Of a stretch of DNA of 64,000 nucleotides, positions 60,681 to 64,000 are shown in pieces (position 1 is the first letter of the stretch; each line of letters opens with the position of its first letter). The translations under genes were made by a program, and so were the position numbers. The notes below the pieces were generated by a model. The model saw only the letters and a program-made list of their open reading frames with translations, was not told the origin of the DNA and did no database searches. The stretch is from Methylotenera sp. Its GTDB lineage: Bacteria; Pseudomonadota; Gammaproteobacteria; Burkholderiales; Methylophilaceae. The stretch covers positions 130,651 to 194,650 of the forward strand of contig JAUYAL010000026.1 in NCBI GenBank assembly GCA_030693535.1. The letters run 5' to 3'.

Positions 60681-61634
60681 CTAAGACTTAATTTCATCTA
60701 ACTTAGTTTCGTTGACTAGTGCTTGCGTGTAAATTTGTTCTATCTCAGCTCGAGTGGGTTTATGGTTTTGCCCACCGCGGCTTTCAATTTTAATAGCACC
60801 CATAGTCGATGCCAACCTACCACAAGTTGGCCAGTCCCAGCCTTTTGCAATGCCGTAGAGCAATCCAGCACGATAGGCATCACCACAACCTGTCGGGTCA
60901 ACGATACTTATAGCCTTAACGCACGGGATATCAAAACGTTGACCATCGGCATAAATTTGAGAGCCAGCGCCACCTAGTGTGACAATCAAGGCTTTCACTT
61001 TGGCGGCAAGTTGATCTAAACTCAATCCTGTTTTGTCTTGAATAATTTGTGATTCATAATCGTTTACTGCTAAGTAATCAGCCATTTCAATAAATTGCAA
61101 AAGTTCTTCGCCATTAAACATAGGCAAGCCCTGGCCTGGGTCAAACAAAAATGGAATACCCGCTTCAAAACACTCGCGCGCATGCTGAAACATACCATCA
61201 CGTCCATCAGGCGCAATAATGGCAAGAACTACATTTTCAGCATCTTTTACGCTATTTTGATGAGACTCTATCATCGCCCCGGGATGGAAAGCTGTAATCT
61301 GATTGTCGTCAGTATCTGTCGTAATGAAGGCTTGGGCAGTAAAGCTATTAGGGATGCTTTTAATGTGAGATGTATTGAGTTTATGCTGGTTAAGCCATTG
61401 TGTGTAGGTGGAAAAATCTTCACCTACTGTCGCCATAATGAGTGGATTACCTTCAAGTAGTTGCATGTTGTAGGCAATATTGCCAGCGGTTCCGCCAAAT
61501 TCGCGGCGCATCTCTGGCACATAAAACGCTACGCTTAGTGCATGAATTTTATCTGGCAGGATATGATTTTTAAATTTATCTTGAAACACCATAATGGTGT
61601 CGAAGGCAAGTGAGCCACAGATTAGGGTATGCAT
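60681..61634 (-). CDS. PfkB-family carbohydrate (adenosine/ribokinase-like) kinase
   Basis: 317 residues. PfkB signatures GGTAGNIAYNMQLLEGN and the ATP/substrate site VDPTGCGDAYRAGLLYGI, plus NDYE and VTLGGAGSQIY. Closest by pattern to the adenosine-kinase-like branch (PEMRREFGGTAGNIAYN). Substrate not certain. The lipoprotein gene follows 31 bases downstream on the same strand. Confidence 0.9.
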   Translation of the reverse strand: MHTLICGSLAFDTIMVFQDKFKNHILPDKIHALSVAFYVPEMRREFGGTAGNIAYNMQLLEGNPLIMATVGEDFSTYTQWLNQHKLNTSHIKSIPNSFTAQAFITTDTDDNQITAFHPGAMIESHQNSVKDAENVVLAIIAPDGRDGMFQHARECFEAGIPFLFDPGQGLPMFNGEELLQFIEMADYLAVNDYESQIIQDKTGLSLDQLAAKVKALIVTLGGAGSQIYADGQRFDIPCVKAISIVDPTGCGDAYRAGLLYGIAKGWDWPTCGRLASTMGAIKIESRGGQNHKPTRAEIEQIYTQALVNETKLDEIKS

Positions 61635-61715
61635 TTGGCTATAGTTTTCTGGCGTTTAAAATTAAAACGCTATTATCTTAATTAGAAGCTGTTAATGCAA
61701 GATAAGCTTTGTATG

Positions 61716-62279
61716 CTAAGCCTGAATCGCGCCATCAATTAATATTTTTGCGGCTTTTTTAGCATATTTCATTGCGCCAGAGCCACGCTTCATTTGTTCT
61801 GCTTGTACAGCGCCTTCAAATAGTAGCGAGAGTTGTAATGCTAAGCCATCGGCATCTTGGATGTTGGCATCAGATGCTAGGCTGCTGATATATTGCCTAA
61901 ACTGCTGAGACTGCGCTGAAGAAAGTTGATGTACTGGACTTTCTTCATTTGGAAATTCAGCAGAAGCCTTGATAAAACCCATGCCGTGAAAGTTGGGAGA
62001 TGTGACCCATTCTTCAATAAATTCAAACAGGTTTTGTAGTTTATCGCTCGGTTTTTTAGTGTTGCTATTAAGTTTCTCACTCAGCCAAGCTTGAAAATCG
62101 TGATGGCCTTTTTCAAGAACTTCAAGAATCAAATTCTCTTTGCTAGTGAAATATTTATAAAGGGTCATTTTTGTTGTGCCAGCAACTGCAACGATTTTGT
62201 CTACGCCAGTCGAGTTAATACCCTCCGTTTGAAATAGGTTGCTGGCAGTGACGAGTATCTTTTCACGTAGTTGAGTCAT
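61716..62279 (-). CDS. TetR/AcrR-family transcriptional regulator
   Basis: 187 residues. An N-terminal TetR HTH (ILVTASNLFQTEGINSTGVD, VAVAGTTKMTLYKYFTSKEN) and a ligand-binding C-terminal domain with LQNLFEFIEEWV, MGFIKASAEFPNE and LQLSLLFEGAVQAEQMKRGSG. Last gene of a minus-strand run hemJ - 62325 gene - tetR. Target and ligand unknown. Confidence 0.92.
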   Translation of the reverse strand: MTQLREKILVTASNLFQTEGINSTGVDKIVAVAGTTKMTLYKYFTSKENLILEVLEKGHHDFQAWLSEKLNSNTKKPSDKLQNLFEFIEEWVTSPNFHGMGFIKASAEFPNEESPVHQLSSAQSQQFRQYISSLASDANIQDADGLALQLSLLFEGAVQAEQMKRGSGAMKYAKKAAKILIDGAIQA

Positions 62280-62324
62280 AATTGCATTATACTAATCTGT
62301 ATAGAATACGCGCAAACATTATTT

Positions 62325-63098
62325 TTAACTTGTAGAGTTTGCCATTAACATTGGCGTGTAATTGCAACGTACTTTTGCTAGATAGATATTCGCAATCGCT
62401 AAATCACTTAGATTTGTCGGTAATTTTCCGCCAACCACGTTTTCTAAATAAATGGCTTTGTCTTTGTCTGGAATTTGTAATGCTTCTGGGAATTGGCAGG
62501 TACCATTACGCATTTGTTCATATTTGGCATACATAGTGGCTGCATCTGAAGCGCTGAGTTTTGCGTTACTTGGGTTTACAGTAGCGATGCTTACTTTTGC
62601 TAAATCATGATTAAATGAATTAACTAGTAATGGTGGTTGGTTCTTATGTAAAAGTGGAGGCAACCATACTAAGCTTAGTCCAGCCAGAAGAAATATACTT
62701 GCCGCTATGCCGTAAACTTGAGGTTTAGTCCGGATATTTTCCAACCAACCCCATTCTTTTTGAGTTTGTGCCAAGATAAGCGCATTCGCCGCTTTTTTAG
62801 CATGTAATAAACTGCCACCACCAGGCTGGCTAATTTCCTGCTGTACGGCATTCTGTGCAATCAGAATAATATGCTCTGCCAGAATTGACGGATTAGATGC
62901 ACCAAATGCCACAGCTTGCTGTGTACAAAAATCAACAAGTTGCCTGTTTGTGGCTAAGTTCAATGTTATGTTTACTTGGATTTCTGGTACAGCCAGCCAA
63001 TCACTCAAAATGTCAAATAAGCTTAGTATTCGACCTTGAGGCGTCTTGCTTGATTTCTCAAGCATATTAAGCAGCCATTGTGAATTAAAAACAGCCAT
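62325..63098 (-). CDS. Membrane protein with an HTH-less TetR-C-like domain
   Basis: 257 residues. The first ~115 (ILSLFDILSDWLAVPEIQVN, then AEHIILIAQNAVQQEISQPG, then LLHAKKAANALI) follow the same layout as the C-terminal domain of the TetR neighbour (LFEFIEEWV, LQLSLLFEGAVQAEQMKRGSG, YAKKAAKILI), but no HTH precedes it. One membrane helix (YGIAASIFLLAGLSLVWLPPLL, ~128-150) and a ~105-residue domain with two Cys follow. It lies between hemJ (24 bases) and tetR (45 bases), same strand. Function unknown; the domain match is by eye. Confidence 0.65.
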   Translation of the reverse strand: MAVFNSQWLLNMLEKSSKTPQGRILSLFDILSDWLAVPEIQVNITLNLATNRQLVDFCTQQAVAFGASNPSILAEHIILIAQNAVQQEISQPGGGSLLHAKKAANALILAQTQKEWGWLENIRTKPQVYGIAASIFLLAGLSLVWLPPLLHKNQPPLLVNSFNHDLAKVSIATVNPSNAKLSASDAATMYAKYEQMRNGTCQFPEALQIPDKDKAIYLENVVGGKLPTNLSDLAIANIYLAKVRCNYTPMLMANSTS

Positions 63099-63122
63099 CC
63101 ATAAACCTTAAATGAATTAGTC

Positions 63123-63533
63123 TTAGAAAGGTTTAACAATGACTAAGATGACAATAATAGTGAGCACAATTACTGGTAACTCATTAAACCATCTATACCA
63201 CACGTGGCTACGCTTATTTTTATCATACTTAAAGTCATTGACTAGTTTTCCGCAGTAAAAGTGATAGCCGATAAGGACTACAACAAGCGTTAATTTTGGG
63301 TGCATCCATCGCCCACTAATGCCGTAGCCTAGCCATAACCAAAGGCCAGAAGCAAGGGCCAATATTGCCAATGGTAGCATGAAGCGATAAAGCTTTCGCT
63401 CCATTAGCTTAAGTCTTTCCGAGGTGGCTGTATCGGTCACCATTGCGTGATTGACTAGGAGTCTAGGCAAATAAAACAGGCCTGCAAACCAGCTTGTAAC
63501 AAAAATAATATGAAATGCTTTAATCCATAACAT
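63123..63533 (-). CDS. hemJ: Protoporphyrinogen IX oxidase HemJ
   Basis: 136 residues, four membrane helices. MLWIKAFHIIFVTSWFAGLF then YLPRLLVNHA is the HemJ/UPF0093 signature with the conserved His, followed by ERKLYRFMLPLAILALASG, MHPKLTLVVVLIGYHFYCGK and the ending NELPVIVLTIIVILVIVKPF. It oxidises protoporphyrinogen in haem synthesis. Slightly shorter than the usual length of ~140. Confidence 0.92.
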   Translation of the reverse strand: MLWIKAFHIIFVTSWFAGLFYLPRLLVNHAMVTDTATSERLKLMERKLYRFMLPLAILALASGLWLWLGYGISGRWMHPKLTLVVVLIGYHFYCGKLVNDFKYDKNKRSHVWYRWFNELPVIVLTIIVILVIVKPF

Positions 63534-63779
63534 TGCTTAATTACCTTTAAGTTTAGACATTTAAGCCTAATTGAATATATATATCACACATAATAAGAAG
63601 TTTACCTTGATTATTAATTTACCGCTAAGGTTCCTAAGTTAAAGTTCATATAAATTAAATACCAATACCCACAAAACGGTCGCGCTTATTTGCAGTGATT
63701 CAACATGTTATAATTAGCTTTAGTTTAGCATCTCTATTTATCAAGACATTTATCTAAAAAGACTCTGATCAAAAAAACA

Positions 63780-64000
63780 ATGAACGCTCCTCTACATAGC
63801 AACATTCATCATGCAGAAGCACAACCTGCGGCGCGCCTGCGCGAAATTCCTTACAATTACACTTCATTTTCAGACCGTGAAATTGTCATTCGGTTCTTAG
63901 GTGAGGATATTTGGGAAACTTTAAATGAGTTACGTAGTGAACGTAAAACAGGCCGCTCAGCCAGAATGTTGTTTGAAGTGCTGGGTGATTTGTGGGTAGT
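63780..64000 (+). CDS. DUF3683-containing FAD/FMN oxidoreductase, N-terminal part (cut by window end)
   Basis: From ATG 63780 the frame is open to the window end. [20 protein letters not shown] and [11 protein letters not shown], then [23 protein letters not shown], is the strongly conserved N terminus (DUF3683) of the very large FAD-linked oxidase/4Fe-4S proteins of betaproteobacteria, related to D-lactate dehydrogenase/GlcD. The catalytic parts lie outside the window. Confidence 0.85.
   Translation, partial: MNAPLHSNIHHAEAQPAARLREIPYNYTSFSDREIVIRFLGEDIWETLNELRSERKTGRSARMLFEVLGDLWV

Overview
The window looks like a chromosome segment of an AT-rich denitrifying betaproteobacterium. Overall gene content (NarK1-NarK2-NarGHJI, split nor cluster, OlsBA, HemJ, a DUF3683 oxidoreductase) fits the Methylophilaceae (Methylotenera-like), but that taxonomic call is inference. 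No rRNA and only one complete tRNA gene are present.

Layout. (1) About 1-7,970 is an accessory region: the tail of an unrecognised gene, a restriction-modification pair (MvaI/BcnI-like nuclease and a C5-cytosine methyltransferase), a tightly coupled two-gene module (HTH-like small protein with a Gly/Asp tract, then a flavoprotein with two Rossmann motifs), a GC-rich hairpin-dense non-coding element, and two minus-strand genes (winged-helix/nuclease-like protein and an excisionase-like HTH). Three diverged direct copies of a ~175 bp hairpin-bearing repeat separate these modules. (2) 8,156-11,029 holds a secreted Ntn-hydrolase and a hipBA toxin-antitoxin pair. (3) 11,595-37,269 is a respiratory nitrate/NO island: narXL, narK1, narK2, narGHJI, a beta-carbonic anhydrase, a porin, moaA, a nitrate/nitrite-sensing poly-HAMP chemoreceptor, then norDQFE, a c'-type cytochrome, norB, norC and a Dnr-type regulator. 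Two perfect TTGAT-N4-ATCAA boxes lie before norC/dnr and norE. No nitrite reductase or N2O reductase is present here.

(4) 37,549-56,655 is a ~19.1 kb P4-like genomic island inserted in the 3' part of tRNA-Arg(CCG). A 17 bp direct repeat marks both ends, and a tyrosine integrase sits beside the tRNA. From the tRNA inwards it carries int, a small gene, alpA and a primase-helicase; a cluster of TGCCTCRG iterons lies just past the primase and may be its origin. Two small genes follow. Cargo is an unidentified membrane protein, a macro-domain remnant, a membrane/beta-propeller protein flanked by a 161 bp direct repeat, a lipoprotein plus secreted nuclease-like protein, a 1,706-residue exonuclease-RecQ-UvrD fusion and an ArdA-like antirestriction protein.

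(5) 56,632 to the end is ordinary chromosome: tRNA-Arg, a cytochrome c5-like protein, apaH, olsA/olsB acyltransferases, a glycine-zipper lipoprotein, a PfkB kinase, a TetR regulator, an unusual membrane protein with an HTH-less TetR-C-like domain, hemJ and the start of a DUF3683 oxidoreductase.

The genes work together as a nitrate-respiration and NO-detoxification block with its own sensing (NarXL, Dnr, NIT chemoreceptor), cofactor (MoaA) and transport genes, bracketed by two mobile/defence regions. The best candidates for undescribed systems are the HTH-GD/flavoprotein pair at 3,652-5,523, the Exo-RecQ-UvrD fusion, and the lipoprotein/secreted nuclease-like pair at 44,437-46,194.
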